Assembly (NCBI GenBank): GCA_963969495.1
Contig: OZ018318.1
Coordinates: 176,254,294 to 176,318,293 of the forward strand
DNA: 64,000 nt
Direction: 5' to 3'
DNA from: Ceratothoa steindachneri
Taxonomy: Eukaryota > Arthropoda > Malacostraca > Isopoda > Cymothoidae
Shown: piece by piece, positions 34,341 to 47,219 of the stretch
How positions within the stretch are numbered: position 1 is the first letter of the stretch
Layout: each line of letters begins with the position of its first letter
The notes under the pieces: generated by a model
The model's input: the letters and a program-made list of their open reading frames with translations, nothing else
What the model was told of the DNA's origin: nothing
Databases searched by the model: none
Translations under genes and position numbers: made by a program

Positions 34341-37300
34341 AGAATGTCGGGTTTGTAAAATAATCGGTGAATCTCTATAGTTTTTGTAACCAAAAGACGA
34401 GACTACATATTGGAAAACTTAAGGAGGGCTCTCAACTCTTTTGCACTTTATTTTGTTCGGCCATTCCTCATTTGGAAATAAGTTAAGCGACATTATGTAT
34501 TGTTATTGATTAGATGGGCACTGACTTCCAGTCATTTCCCATTTTTTGTTACTACCCAATAGGTCGGACCACACGAAACATTGAAAATCCCCACCATCAT
34601 AGCCATCAGACGCTCTAAATCGCTGTTAGTAAACCATCCATTTACAGTTTATCTTAAGAGCCACGTCCACCATACAGATGAGAACACATTAACAGTCACC
34701 TATGGCCATATTTGCACGTGGGGATTAAATGGTCAGGAAGAGATGAGTATCGTAAGTCAAATCTTGAAACAATAATTACAAGGCAACCAAAGAGAAAGCT
34801 GTTCTTTATCTCTGTGAAACTATTAACTATGATCTTCGAACTCTGGTACATCCTGTATAAAGAAATGGTGTTTTGCGTATATTGAATTGATCAGTATAAT
34901 ATTTTTTCCAATACAATGCATGCTTTCTGAAACTAATTGCCAGGTAAATAATGAGGACACGCCATAGGGAGAGAAACATTGTAGTCCTTATCGGTAAGGA
35001 GTTGGGTGATTATAGCGTTTATGTGTTCAAACGAATGACGATTCCTTCGGAGATATTGGTGGAGGCGACTGACACCTATTTTATCCTACATACATCCGAA
35101 AACTGACTTCTGCCAAATGATGAGATTTAAGGGAGGTGAAGGCTCTGGTGGAAGTAAGGATCTTAGTTGAATATAATTGGTCCTAAAACCAAAACGAATT
35201 ATAATAACAGAGTATATGTAGTCACATTATTACCTTCTCCGTTGACTTAACTTTCGAGGAATTCAGTACTTACCATGGCATGAACCTAGTCAGCTACAGC
35301 AGTGTTAGATTTCTTGTTAGTATCACTTTGTCATTCCGTGTAATTAGTGTATTCCTTAAAAATATAATTCATCACTATTATCATTATCTCTTTGTGTCAA
35401 TGTTGAGTTATATATAAATATCTTTAATAATTTATTCGAATTCTGTTCAATTACTTGCAATTTTCTTCCAGTTGGATAATTTTAGAAATTTATTTATGTT
35501 CTTTTTGTTTTCCTTTTAGTGGAGTGGGATGAGGGTGCGAGCTTTCCTTCGAGAACTTATTCTATTCACTAATAGAATAAAAAACTGCAACTAAGACCAT
35601 TCTAGAATGCGAGTTATTTTGTCCATGGAGCCATTATTTGCCTTTCTAAATGGCTTTATATATATAGATCACGGTTAGTTCAATAACTGTAACTTAAAAA
35701 AGAGCAAACACACTTTTATCATCTTTTCAAACACCTCATATGACTCCTCAAAAATACACAAGAAACAATAACACAATAACATAACAAACGAAAAGAAACA
35801 CAAGGAACAAAACCGGATGAAGAAACAAAGTTGAAACCCATGTCAACCTAAGTAACCTCAGAAACCCCATTCGGCTAAACCAAGAAATCGATCTTCCATA
35901 AATAAGAGCAAAAACCTCGCCTCCACTTCTATATACTGTGGCCCAAATCTGCATCTACTCTTCTCATTTACACCCCCTATATTAAACAAAAGAAAGCTCT
36001 CCTTATCGCGAAATAATGCACTCGCCCCTCTCTAGTAAACCACCCCCGATCTTTAAAAAAGGCCAGACCCTTAAAACGCCTTTTTTCTAACCTACTACGC
36101 AATTTCTCTTCACTGTGCGAACCCTAAGCTCGACCCGAAATTTAAGGCAAAGACTCTTTCTTGACCTCTTCTGCACAACAAAACGGGCGAAAACCTTGAA
36201 GAATACACGTACCCATAATAAATTCCACCCACAAAACACCTTTTGTTTCACTCTTTTCGGCCAAACTATCTCAGAAAAGCAATCAAAACAATTATTACTT
36301 CCAAACTGCCATGCGGGTTGCATTAGCAATGCTACAGTGCCGTCACCATCCAAAATTATACCGTACAAATATCGCTCAGACATGACTTTTACACACATCT
36401 GCTTCCCTTTAACCAAGATTGAGGTACAGTTCAACATATATTCGTAATATATCAGACACAATTACATATAAAACAAAACCTATGAATGAACTGAGTTCTG
36501 CGTTTCTGAAAAAATTCCGTCCATTCGGCGGAGTTAATCGAGGCTTGCGGGTCAAGGAAGGGACTTTATCGCCAACATCAGTACCTTTAATAAAAAAAGA
36601 AGATAAAATAACAAAATATAAATAATCATGAAGCAGAATCCATAAAATAATAGTGTTGATGCCGTGCAAAATCCGGATCGGGATAAGTCAATTTCCCAAC
36701 CTTTACGAACAAATTGATAACAAATTGATAATAGTGTGGCCTCACTTTAATTAACACATTAATGCCGCCCGGTATCTTTTGTTACCACATAAAAAAACCT
36801 CTGTAAATTTCTAAGGAACACAAACAAGTTACATTTAAATCAGTCAGTAAGCTAGATGGAACTTTAATAGAGTATTGGAACAAGCAAAGTTACACTGCGG
36901 CGCATACTTAATGCTCAGTTGCCCTTGAAACTTCATAGGATGGGGTTTGCATTCACGATGGCGCGACGTGTAATCGAAAATGGTTAAGTATTTTATTATA
37001 TTGTGTTTGATTACATGATTTACTAGCTAAATAATGGCTCGTTTCTAAAAAAATTATAGTTAGGTATTTTGGAATTTTTATTATCTGTATAAGTTTTGAA
37101 ATATAAATGGTAGTAACAAAAGTTACCAACCGGCAGTGGCAGTATGTAATATGGTGATGTATAGATTCTTGCATACAATTACACTTGTCTTCTTTTTTAA
37201 AATTTAAACCCGAAATAATGATACTAAATATTGACATTGATATGTTTAACAGTGCCTTATATAAATTTTATAATTGTTTTTATATAATTTTCATATATTA

Positions 37301-37399
37301 AATTTTATCGCCATTTTTAATTTTCATATTTACTGGCTTCTAGTTCTTATAACTTTTACATGAAATTAAAATTGCAATAACAGTCTTCCCTATTATAGT
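34341..37399. other. No gene recognised
   Basis: Mostly AT-rich. 35740-36460 is richer in C on the plus strand and holds opposed open frames of 110 (36115-36447, plus) and 124 codons (36461-36087, minus); neither shows a known motif. Confidence 0.35.
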
Positions 37400-37699
37400 T
37401 TGGACTTAAATGAAATCCACCAGAGTTGGAATAGGCCCACCAATTGAAGGTGATGAGGTCAACTTTTATCCTGTTAACAAATGTCATTTTATCACTGGAA
37501 GAACAATAACCAGACTTAGAAAATCAACCATCAACTTAATCTACTCATCCAACACAGAAACGACGGAAAGAAAAGATTATTTGGCACAAAAATAAAAGTG
37601 GAATTATCGCTACGGTGAAAGATCATGAAGAATGCGATGCAAACAGAGAAGACATGCAAAATATTTTGCAATGTAGTGATCATTACTGGACCAAAGATT

Positions 37700-38352
37700 G
37701 AATTGATTACATTTCTTATCAAAGTAAACTTTATGCTCAACAAAAGTCGTTTCAACATGATTACATACCTCGAGATAATCTGAGGGGGCTTCTTTGGAAT
37801 CCTTATTCTCACTGGATATAATAGGTTACTAAAAAAGTTTATACTGGACTCAAATGAAAGATGTACAGAATAAACTGGTCGTAAATTCAATAAGGAAGAA
37901 TACACTCGACTAAATAATGAAGGGCCTCGATTTCACCGATTAATGTTAATTGAGGAAAACAGATTTTACAAGTTGAGGCCTAATTTTAAACATCTGAACA
38001 AAAAAATAAAGTAAATAAGGCAGAAGTATTCATTAGCGTGGATCAGATAATGGTACCGTATTATGGTTGACACGCTGATAAACAGCTAATAAGAGGTAAA
38101 CCAGTTAGATATGGTTACAAGCATTGGGCCGCATGTACATTGGATGGCACCTATTTTGATGCAGAATCTAACTGTGGCTCTTACACAAAGATACTTGATC
38201 CTGGGTTCGGGCATGGACTCATCGTATTTATGGAAATAGTCAGCCAAACACGATTGAAAAGGGAAGAGCATGTATAACGCTAGGAAATAGACATTTTGTT
38301 ATAGACCAGAAAAATGGAGATACTAGATGATATTTAGACGCTGATTACAAAC
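37700..38352 (+). pseudogene. piggyBac transposase, central part
   Basis: Fragments in order: FFGILILTGYNRLLKK near 37790 (piggyBac F-x-GI-x-(I/L)-x-G block), TQMKDVQNKLVVNSIRKNT near 37850, RFHRLMLIEENRFYKLRPNFKHLNKK near 37925-38005, and SVDQIMVPYYG followed by KQLIRGKPVRYGYKHW near 38040-38130, the region around the first catalytic aspartate (usual SVDE-x-M). Stops and frameshifts are frequent. The frame ends at 38357 where a solo LTR begins; I cannot find a clear continuation on its far side. A 61-codon frame at 37410 upstream is not identified. Confidence 0.75.
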
Positions 38353-38357
38353 TTGTC

Positions 38358-39736
38358 TGTCGTAGAATTGCTCATAGCCTGGTCCAATAATTATTCTAGT
38401 CCTTGATCTGGACACACCGCTTTTGTTTAAGTCGATGGTATTGAGACCCTATGACTCAATCTACGATCATTATATATATATATATAGGCTTTAATTCCTA
38501 CTGAACGTGCGAAAGCTGGTTAGAGGCGGGTTGTGCCACGGCTAGAATTCTCACTATAAAAGTCCCACTTGTTCCTGGGGGAGGTTTGCGATTGTTAAAT
38601 TCTAAGAGTGCATAATACAGGTTGAATAAATTAACCAAAGCGATTATTAATTAAAGTCTTGCCAAGGGTACGTGAAAAAGGAGGAGCCACAAATTAACAC
38701 ACTAGAAAAATAAACTTTCCTTTACACCAAAATAATAATTAGTAGCAATAGTTAAACGGGCATTTAGGTAAATAAGGATTAAATATTAAACACGGATTAG
38801 TCTGGGTTGACAGCAATTATAAATAATAATATCAGGGAATGACTCACTTGCATCTCTATAAAAAAGGAGGGGAGGATAACACTGACATTAAGCGTCTAGA
38901 TTTATAATGACTCAATGGGAGTATCAATCACTGTTAAAAAAAATAGGAAATTTAAGAATAGAGCGACACTGGGTTTACAGATTACCATTAATTGTGATGG
39001 ATTCGGGAGACGACTACTCGGGTCCAGACGGGGTGGTTTGGGTGGCGTTAACACGAGTTCTCGGGGAGAGGGATGATAAGACGATGGGTTCGGAGCTGCT
39101 AACTGCAGTTCCGGTTAGTTCACTCCTAACTGGATGTGACACTAACAAATAGTTATTTCCAGTAACTATTTGGATGTTCCTTTTTCTTTCTTAAGTTACG
39201 TTCAGCAACAGAGCGTATTCTTCTAGTCACGGGCTCTGTTTGGCGGGATTTGCCTCAGGAACACTTTGAGAGAGCTACCAAGTTAGCTCAGTGGCTCGTT
39301 GGCAGTTGATACGTTACGGCAACGACTCTCGTTCACCGTGAAGGTTACGCGAGTAGGTTTGGAACACTTCTCCGGAGAGATGAATGGCGTTGTCATTTAT
39401 ACCGCGGACTGTGTGAAATTGAGAGAGAGATTCCATATACGACAATTCGCTTATCGCAGCGCCTTTTGCACAATCTCCATGGTATCATGAAGAAGGCAAA
39501 TAGAATTTAAGCTTCTCTGTGAGATAGTCCTTTTTTCGTCAGACTTCCTGTCGACTGTTGGGGAAGTTTGGCACGGATAACGACTTAAGTCAAGGGAAAG
39601 GCGGAGCAGGGTCGGTAGAATCTCGGGGAAGGGTGGGGAAGAGAGAGAGGAGACGAAGGTCACCTTAAACGACAAATTTCTTTAGTTCCAACGATTGTCT
39701 GGCAGCATGCGAGTATGTACGTTCCATACCCTCACC
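38358..39736 (-). mobile_element. Solo LTR, same family as 16879-18103
   Basis: 1379 bp, on the plus strand TGTCGTAG...CCCTCACC. It is the reverse complement of the LTR at 16879-18103. Direct repeats TTGTC flank it (38353-38357 and 39737-39741), giving a clean 5-bp target duplication; the last base of the LTR is mutated (C instead of A). A single LTR with TSD and no internal region is the signature of LTR-LTR recombination. Confidence 0.85.
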
Positions 39737-40034
39737 TTGTCTTTAGAATTTGCATATCACGCCTAGTATTTGTGTAATTTGAATTTTCCTTTTCAAGCCA
39801 TTGCACACTTTTGCTTTCTAGAAGACGAGATTACAAATATAACCTTCAGTTTCATTGAATTAAATTATCCCTTCCACGTGATCAATGAAAGTTTATATAA
39901 AGGAAAATCCACTCATTACCATTTCAAGGCTAAAAAAAATTAGTAATACGAAGATTATATCCCTCTCTTTTACTCCTATCTTCAAAGAAATGAACAACGT
40001 TATTTCTCCTTGACTAAGTACATTTTAATACTCT
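39737..40034. other. No gene recognised
   Basis: Short AT-rich stretch between the solo LTR and the Penelope-like fragment; a decayed 5' extension of the latter may lie here. Confidence 0.35.
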
Positions 40035-40490
40035 TTTTCTATCCTTAAATTTTTCTCTTCAACCAAGCTCGAGGATCAGCCAAATAAGGCAAGTGTATAT
40101 TTGATCATATGTGGCTCTACAAACTGTTCGTCATTTTACGTAGGAGAGACTGGAAGAACCTTAACAAAATGAATTCATGAACATAAAGGTGATATTAGAC
40201 AAGGCAGTAACACATCTAGTATTTTTTATTATATTAGCAACTTCAACCACAAAATTAACTATTTGAATGCACAAATCCTCTATAATTGTAAAGATTTCAG
40301 GAAAAGAAAAATAGTAGAATCCATATTAATAGGAGAAATTCTCAATTATTATTTGTCAGATGGGCAATTGAACGGCAGCCCCCATTCCCGTAACCTCATC
40401 GTAAACAACTTAGTTAACGATCTCAGACTCTTTGTGAGTAAAGCCTTTGTAGGCATTAGTAGCAGTATACTACCTTACCATAAGAGATGA
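40035..40490 (+). pseudogene. Penelope-like element GIY-YIG endonuclease fragment
   Basis: One frame runs from about 40035 to the stop at 40488 with a single in-frame TGA at 40170. It reads SSTKLEDQPNKASVYLIIC, then FYVGETGRTLTK, then IHEHKGDIRQG, SSIFYYISN, INYLNAQILY and RKRKIVESILIGE. VYLI and FYVGETGR are the two halves of the GIY-YIG motif; the E in ESILI fits the metal-binding glutamate. In Penelope-like elements this nuclease follows the reverse transcriptase, which is absent here, consistent with 5' truncation. The C-terminal tail (KAFVGISSSILPYH) recurs in the right arm of the large inverted repeat. Confidence 0.85.
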
Positions 40491-40805
40491 CTGATAGGGA
40501 TAAAAAATATATTCAATTTTTTGTGGGCAATCTCTTGTTGACTCAGCAAAAGGGATTAATCCCCCCAAACTCACGGAGTAAGTACTGAAGTCTGTTTATA
40601 AATGGTTTAACTTTGCTGGGTTATCTTAGAAATGTCTTATCCTTAATAACTTAATCTATAAGTGTTATATGTTTACTAATAACTTGTAATGAGCAGTTGA
40701 TTCGAGTTAAAAGGGTTTATGATATTTTCTAAATTTCGATGCGAACACAGATTTTAAATACGTTTGAAACACCAGCTTCCACCAGGCTAAGATAAATTGA
40801 CTATA

Positions 40806-42225
40806 TAGCCGTGGACGAAAAGATTCGGATTCCTATATATTCGATTATTACTTGGGTATATCTATGAATATGTTGGTGTAAGAAAACGAAATAAGAGTAC
40901 AAGCTTACCTATGTCGATTTGTAAATCATTCAAATATGTAGCGATGCTCATGAAATGCATGAAATCTAGTAACAATATGAGGTATATCACAGACAAAATG
41001 TCTTTATATAACATCATATTTGTTGATTTATATGTATGACATTCCCTGTAAAGAGAATATCATGATAGTAACAAAAAGACGTAAATATAGAGGGGACTTA
41101 AGAACTCTAAAAAGCAGGTGGCATGAGGAGGGTCACAGTTATCGACAAACGCTCCGAAGGTCATCTGATCACACTTCGGTCATAGGAGAGTGTTGAAAAG
41201 GATCCGAAAAAAATGGGAACATCCAAGATGGACCTCTTTCAGGTCAATCTAGTGTCCATCTTCAAGAGAAAGGGACAAAGAGCGACCGGATTAATGCATC
41301 CGTCATAATTTTCCATCGCAAACTCAATACAAAAGGCCTTATTTCATGTAAATCCCGCACAAAACCTCTTATCAATGTTTAGAAAAGTAACGTGACTCAC
41401 ATAAGCACGTGTTTACCGTACCTGGACCATGAGTCATTGGAAATGATTTTTACTGCTCAACGACTCATATTTACAGTTGTTCTAGACTTCGGCAACCTTA
41501 GCGTCCGCAAAAAGCCAGTAGAACACTAAAATCGACAGTGTATAATGCAAAGGATAAAGTATGGTTGGCACTCTCTAATGGTAGGGGGCTGCATGAACGG
41601 TCAGAGACGCTGGTCGTCTCACTGTTTGTGATGAATTCATGAGTTTAGAGAAATACCGAGCTATACTAAGAGATTCCATGCTTCTCTTAGTCCGACTCCT
41701 CTCCGGAAGTGCCACCTATGTAATTTTCAACCAGATAACACAGGTTTTGGGAAAAAATACAATGGTGATGGATATGCCTTCTCATTATCCTGATAAAAAT
41801 CCACTAGAATATCTTTGGCATAACCTGAAAGAGGCTGTAAGACGTTCCTAGCCAAGTTTTAATGAGCGACGCAAGGCATTCTTCAAAGAGGAGTGGGCGA
41901 GCATCACAACTCTCAAGTGTCAAACCTTCTTGAAGAGTAGGTCTCTAAAAACTAATGCTGTCTTCACTGCCAAGAGACTGTGTTTGCTCTAATTTTTATG
42001 AGATTCATCTGCTTATATATAATATCTTGTTGATGTTACATGTTTTGGCAAATTTTGTTTTGGTTAATTCTTGTTTATGCTTCTTGACATATAAAACTTA
42101 TTGCTAATTATTTCTTCTTATTTGAGTGTTATATTCATATTGATATGCGGATAAATCTTTAGAAATATGCTATTATCCAACTTCCTAAAGTTTTCGAAGT
42201 GTGCAAAACTTTGGCTGCGGCCGTA
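40806..42225 (+). mobile_element. Tc1-like element, left arm
   Basis: About 1.42 kb. Ends are TAGCCGTGGACGAAAAG (left) and, read inwards on the minus strand, ACGGCCGCAGCCAAAGTTTTG (right), imperfect inverted repeats flanked by TA. The same element sits at the matching place in the right arm. Confidence 0.7.
41090..41990 (+). pseudogene. Tc1-like transposase pseudogene
   Basis: Decayed frames across the element include a KVWYALSNGRGLH block near 41560, where Tc1 proteins have their V-W-G motif, and MDMPSHYPDKNPLEYLWHNLKEAVRR near 41780, equivalent to the conserved W-P-x-x-S-P-D-x-NPIE-x-LW block carrying the third catalytic acidic residue. N-terminal helix-turn-helix sequence is only suggested (LKSRWHEEG near 41115). 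Stops in all frames. Confidence 0.72.
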
Positions 42226-43592
42226 TGATAAACAGCCCCTACAAACAAGACTCTTAATGAAACATTAAAAAAAACGAATATGATGAAATCGTTTGAAAGT
42301 TATGATTAAAATATCACGCTGTGGTTAACAGCAAACTTCCTATAAACGAATAATGATTAACCTCACTCTGTTTCTAGAACTATTCTCCTCCAAATAATCC
42401 TCTTTTCAACAAATTTAAAAAGAATTTTTGTACCAGACTCTTTCAAAACGAAGCAGGCTTGGAACATGCTTCCGAAGATTTCATTTATCTTTAAGTCCTT
42501 GAGTTAGAAATAAAAATAAGATTGTTTGTTACACCTTTTCCGAAAGTTGTTGAAGTAAATTAAATAATACTTTTTTTTAAATTAAATCTAATATTTAATA
42601 CTTACCTTATGCATAAAAAATAAACCTTTTCATTTATGAAGAACGAATAATCCTCACCAGGCATTATTTTCTATAAAATGAAAATCACTGACCACTCTTT
42701 TAAATTTGGATTTTCATTAGCACAGAATTTTCACAGCAAATTTATTATTTGAGAATCAGAGTGCACAAATGTTTTAGGCTTGTTACTATCAAATTAAAGA
42801 AAATTTATAAATTTATTAACGAAAATCTTAAACGTTCAATTAATATAATTATTTAGGTGAACAGACAGAAAGATTGGATAATTCAGTTAATCAGCCACCG
42901 AGATGGAATAAAAGATTAAACGAACTCAACCTACACTGCTATAGGAATCTCCATAACTCGAATCAATGTCAAGAGTCACCTCATTATTAAAATAATGGTC
43001 AATGGGCAACAAGAATGTCATATACTAATTAACCAATCGACATTTTTCTCAAACCTCTCCTTTATTCTTCAGCTCCCTAACAATATACTTACACTATCTT
43101 AATCACTTCTCACAACCACATTTTACCCATATCAACGTTTTTTCTCCTGAATGCCTCAGATGGATTACCAGTTTATTAAGGAATGAATAGGACCCGCCCT
43201 TATGTAATTCATTTATTTTTTTATTCTAAGCATTTAATCTCATTGTTTTTAAAATAATTCTTTAAGTTAAATTAAAAATTCTGCTGCTTTCTACAAGAAA
43301 GCTTTGCCTTCATATGCTGAATGTTAGCTTTTCTATTATTACAAACTATCTGCATCTAATAACCCTTATATCTCATTAAAAGAAGAGATTTTCTTTAGTT
43401 CATTCAGTGGGATAGATTATGCAATACTTTATCCCTTTGAGGAAAAAAACAATTAAAGTTAAGTAGCTAATGAATAGTAGATAACTCTACAAAAAATTGG
43501 CTTTTTGTTGATAACATAAACTTCATCCATTCGACTGTTTATTGATCGGATCTTATCTAAAAGCTCTGCATTTTTTATAGTAATGGACAATG

Positions 43593-43820
43593 CTTCTGAC
43601 AAATTGCTTAGTGCTTGAGAATCGAGAAATGCTTTATAGACGAAAAGGATATGGGAGAAGATTGGAGCAATTTTTTCTTTTAATTATAACACCGGAACTA
43701 ATGAAACTAGTAAAAACTATTACATAATTGGGTTCTGATTGTAAATGCCACCATTAAAACTATTTCTCGAAGAAAGCATTATAGACATTCCATATCAATC
43801 GCAAACGTTCTTGATGCCAA
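43593..43820. other. No gene seen
   Basis: AT-rich sequence after the left arm without a match in the right arm. Confidence 0.4.
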
Positions 43821-44036
<216 letters not shown>

Positions 44037-44049
44037 AACCCGTCACCTT

Positions 44050-44560
44050 GTTATACCCCAGAAACCCTGTTACGTTTTTTAATTGTGGCATCCCAGTTCA
44101 CATTAGTTTCCATTGCCCCCACATTGTAGGCTTAGGTCGCCTTCGAGGCAACAAGTGCACAACATCACCGCGTCTCTCCCCTAACAACAACCTCCTGCTT
44201 CAGCGCCTCCTTTGTCCAAATCAAGTTCCCCTGAACAAGAGGTGAACTTTTTGTTTAATAAGAGTTCTCCCGGAGGACTAATGTTCGAGACTGGATCAGT
44301 AAATGCTTGCCGAGTCTCAACATTGCTACGCCATACGGGGTGTACATATATAGTCGTATCAGATAAATGCTTCCCCAAGTCAGCCCCCAGCACAAGAGGT
44401 TCGCAGTCGTCCAGACTTTCTGGGTAGATCAAACAAGTTCCTCGCCGTTCGATAACACACCCAGTGTGAGTATTTCACTGGCTGTTTAGATGTATTAGCA
44501 GCGCCTATTAAATTCTATTCTGTCTTAATTTGCCAGAGCACGCAGTTCTCCCCAAATCAG
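44050..44560 (+). pseudogene. Gag end and protease of element C
   Basis: The first frame reads [18 protein letters not shown], a zinc knuckle with the first cysteine replaced by phenylalanine. The overlapping frame from 44212 encodes the protease: EVNFLFNKSSPGGLMFE, VNACRVSTLLRHTGCTY, VVSDKC. The active-site DTG reads HTG (44332-44340), so the catalytic aspartate is lost. Frameshift after 44400. Confidence 0.75.
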
Positions 44561-44589
44561 GTTGTTCAGCCCGTAGTCAAACGGATTCA

Positions 44590-45180
44590 AGCAACTAAGA
44601 GGTCAGCGGCCCCTACCCCTTTATCTCCTCTTGCGAACCCGGAATACGAAGAGCTTAATTCTCAAGCCTTCGTTACCGGCCAGAAGGAGTGCTCGACATT
44701 CCAACCCCCGTGGGAGAAGGGAGCGTAAAACGATATAGAATCTCTGTTCGCGGGAACAAACGAATAAGATACGTGTTGCAGGTTTCACTACTCTTCCGGA
44801 CGACGGCTGAAGTAACCTCCCCGTGGGATCCAGTCTTGTGCATTCCCCGGTGTTATTCTTAACGGGTATTAAAAATCGCACATGATGGCTTATTGGCTGG
44901 ACATTTCAGTCACAACAAAACCTCTCTTCGTAAAGGCCGGGTACCGCCGGCTCCCCTACAGAAAAACCCCGTGATTTCCGAACCCGCTAGGGAAGGGCAC
45001 TCTTAAATCCTCACTTTAGTAGACTCTGGGTCTTGCCCCCTTCGATTTGTTGTACGGACCAAACGTCCGAGGAGCGCTGAGCATCGTTAAGGATGACTTG
45101 ATTGAAACTTCCTCAGGCCATAGAATGTATCACATAAACATGCTCAAAATGTATCACCGCCGAGCTTGTATTAATAATAT
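44590..45180 (+). pseudogene. Integrase remnants of element C
   Basis: Starts with PEYEELNSQAFVTGQKECSTF (integrase start as in A and B). At 44866 a frame reads VLKIAHDGLLAGHFSHNKTSLRKG, the H-x6-H half of the HHCC zinc-binding domain. A later frame (about 45036-45160) reads LAPFDLLYGPNVRGALSIVKD, the end of the catalytic core, joined by deletion to IETSSGHRMYHINMLKMYHRR, the tail after the GPY/F domain. All of this lies upstream of RNase H. Confidence 0.8.
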
Positions 45181-45720
45181 TGTCACGCTTAAGGAAGAAG
45201 GAAGCATGGAAGCTTTATACCCATGTAAACCTTTTCAGGTGGTAAACACGGTGTGTGTAGAGTCGCATAACGAGTATCCTCTACCCTCATTATCCACTGA
45301 GTTAGATTTGAACCCATACATTGGCTCGCTCATAAATTCCCAATTCTCCGCCCTAGTGAAAAAAAAATTAATTTCAGCCCACATCCTTCGACTACCTAAT
45401 CCCCAAAAGAAGTTTGGGATCCGCACGGATGCCTTTGGTGAATGACTCGGTTGTGTCCTGGTGCAATAGGAAGAACATCGTACCCATTTTCCTATAGCTT
45501 ATGCTAGCCAAAATCTATCTATTCGAGAAAGAGCTTATGCAACGATAGAACAAGAAGCGCTTGCCATAATTAGGGGCATAAAGAAATTCAAGATCTATTT
45601 AATAGGTCGTGAATTTAACGTCGTTTCCGATCAGCAAAAGCCAGAACGGCAGAGTCATGCGATGGAGTATATTGTTAATGGAGTACTAATTTACGATAAA
45701 CTATATAAAATGCTCCGATA
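45181..45720 (+). pseudogene. Linker and RNase H of element C
   Basis: The same frame as the integrase tail runs through a linker (YPLPSLSTELDLNPY) that in element A leads into RT; here RT is deleted and the frame enters LKKKLISA-type sequence, then ILRLPNPQKKFGIRTDAFGE, FPIAYASQNLSIRERAYATIEQEALAII and FKIYLIGREFNVVSDQ, i.e. RNase H with TDA and VSDQ motifs. Stops at 45442 and later. The continuous open frame 45047-45445 physically links integrase tail and RNase H. Confidence 0.8.
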
Positions 45721-46173
45721 ATATAGTCGATAACTTGAGCCACAACCCCACAGAGGGCTAATTAAATCCCTGTTAGTCCTAAGACCAATTATTTCTGTAT
45801 ATATATTTTAATGAGTTAAGGGTTTAGTTGGTGAGAGGAATTAACTGCCTAAGTAAAGATTAATAGTCAGTTTCTTTTTCTTTTTCTTTATTGTAATTGA
45901 TGGGTTTTTATGTTTAAATTAGTTTGTTTGTTCCGAGAATGCTTGGCCTTACGAGGTAAGGCAAAAGTCCGCCGTTTAATTGTCTATGTACGTGCGCGAA
46001 TACGCATACGATTTCAATAAGACTTATTTTAGTATAAGGGTTAAGCTCTGTAGTTTCCTTCTAACAGTCGTACTTGGAATTGCTTTCCAAGACATATGGT
46101 TTTTTTTTGTCATTTATTTTTTTTGCACTTGAGTTTTCCCTTCCCCATTACCTTCTTTTTGAGGGAGGAAATA

Positions 46174-47219
46174 TGAGGGAATAAATAACACGAGGACAAA
46201 CAGACTCTAAATTGTTTATACAGCGTCAAATGTTACCCTCCACTTCGGCCGAAACTTCAACCCCCCCATCTTCTTTAACCTGCGTCGCACGCAAAGAAGG
46301 ATGTCAGTGAGCAGATGTCGTAGTCCGTTAATATAAACAGAAGAGGGTGTGAGAGCCTTTAGATTAAAAATCTATCAACATGCTCAATGTCCTCTCCGAT
46401 TGTTTATGTCTATTCTCGCCAAATAGACGAAATCTCACCTCCCCCGTACATAAACCAAAACGGCCGAAGTGTCACAACGTTGAAAATTTATGCTCTAAGA
46501 GAAAAGCTTAAATGTGACCCCTCGTTTCCCCACCCCTCCGCCAAGGGATAATCGTTTCCCCTTCTTCCCGAGGCATAATCGACGTATATATAGTTTGATC
46601 TTGAGAAATAAAATGAGAATCCGACCGTTCAATTGAGAGAAGACCAGGCCCTGAGTCAAGGAGAGAAACAAGAAGATATTTCAAACCGAGCGGGATTTTC
46701 TCTCCCCAAGGCCGCTCCTTTGATCGCTTAAAAGAGCAGACTAGTGAAATCGAGACCAACTCTCATACCATTCTCATCAAGAGAAAATCCCTTTTCTCAG
46801 TTTTCTGAAAAAAACAGAGATACCCCTCAACATTGAAGAATACCAACGTGAATTCCCATTCTAGAAAAGATTCACCTCTTGGTCAAGTCTCATCATTGAA
46901 AAGCCCGAAATTAATTGTAACAGAGGGATGGAATAACTTCCGTTGATCCAAGTTCCTCTTACTTACATCTCCTAGCAAGTCAAGAGGTCTTGTCACCCCC
47001 GTTCCCAGGGACACGAATCAACTGTTTTTCCTGACTAGACTCGCAAAGCGTCTCTTTCACTTAGTGAGCAGCATCAGCTGTTTTTTCAGCCAATATATAT
47101 ATAATAATACGAATCCTTCCTGTTTTAAAATTAAATTAAATCGCTCTTAGAGAAAAGTGGAACGGATTTACTCATGTACGGATCAGACGTACAAAGGTAC
47201 TCAGCCGTTTACCACGACA
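46174..47219 (+). repeat. Probable 3' LTR of element C
   Basis: Preceded by a purine tract GAGGGAGGAAA, starts TGAGGGAATAAAT and ends ACCACGACA. No partner LTR is present, so the start is inferred. 45721-46173 is 3' non-coding sequence. Confidence 0.5.

Larger units (their letters stand above)
40430..43592 (+). repeat. Left arm of large inverted repeat
   Basis: About 3.16 kb that recurs in reverse complement at 47220-51650. It begins within the last codons of the Penelope-like frame, continues through its 3' region (TTTTTTGTGGGCAATCTCTTG), a Tc1-like element (40806-42225), and 1.35 kb of non-coding AT-rich sequence ending TTTTTTATAGTAATGGAC. The arms have diverged by substitutions and small indels. 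Confidence 0.88.

Noticed and set aside
34581..34775. 64-codon plus-strand frame
   Set aside because: No motif, no start context or neighbouring coding signal to support it.
36087..36461. 124-codon minus frame and 110-codon plus frame over the same bases
   Set aside because: No motif on either strand and both frames are open over the same segment; C-rich composition alone can produce this.
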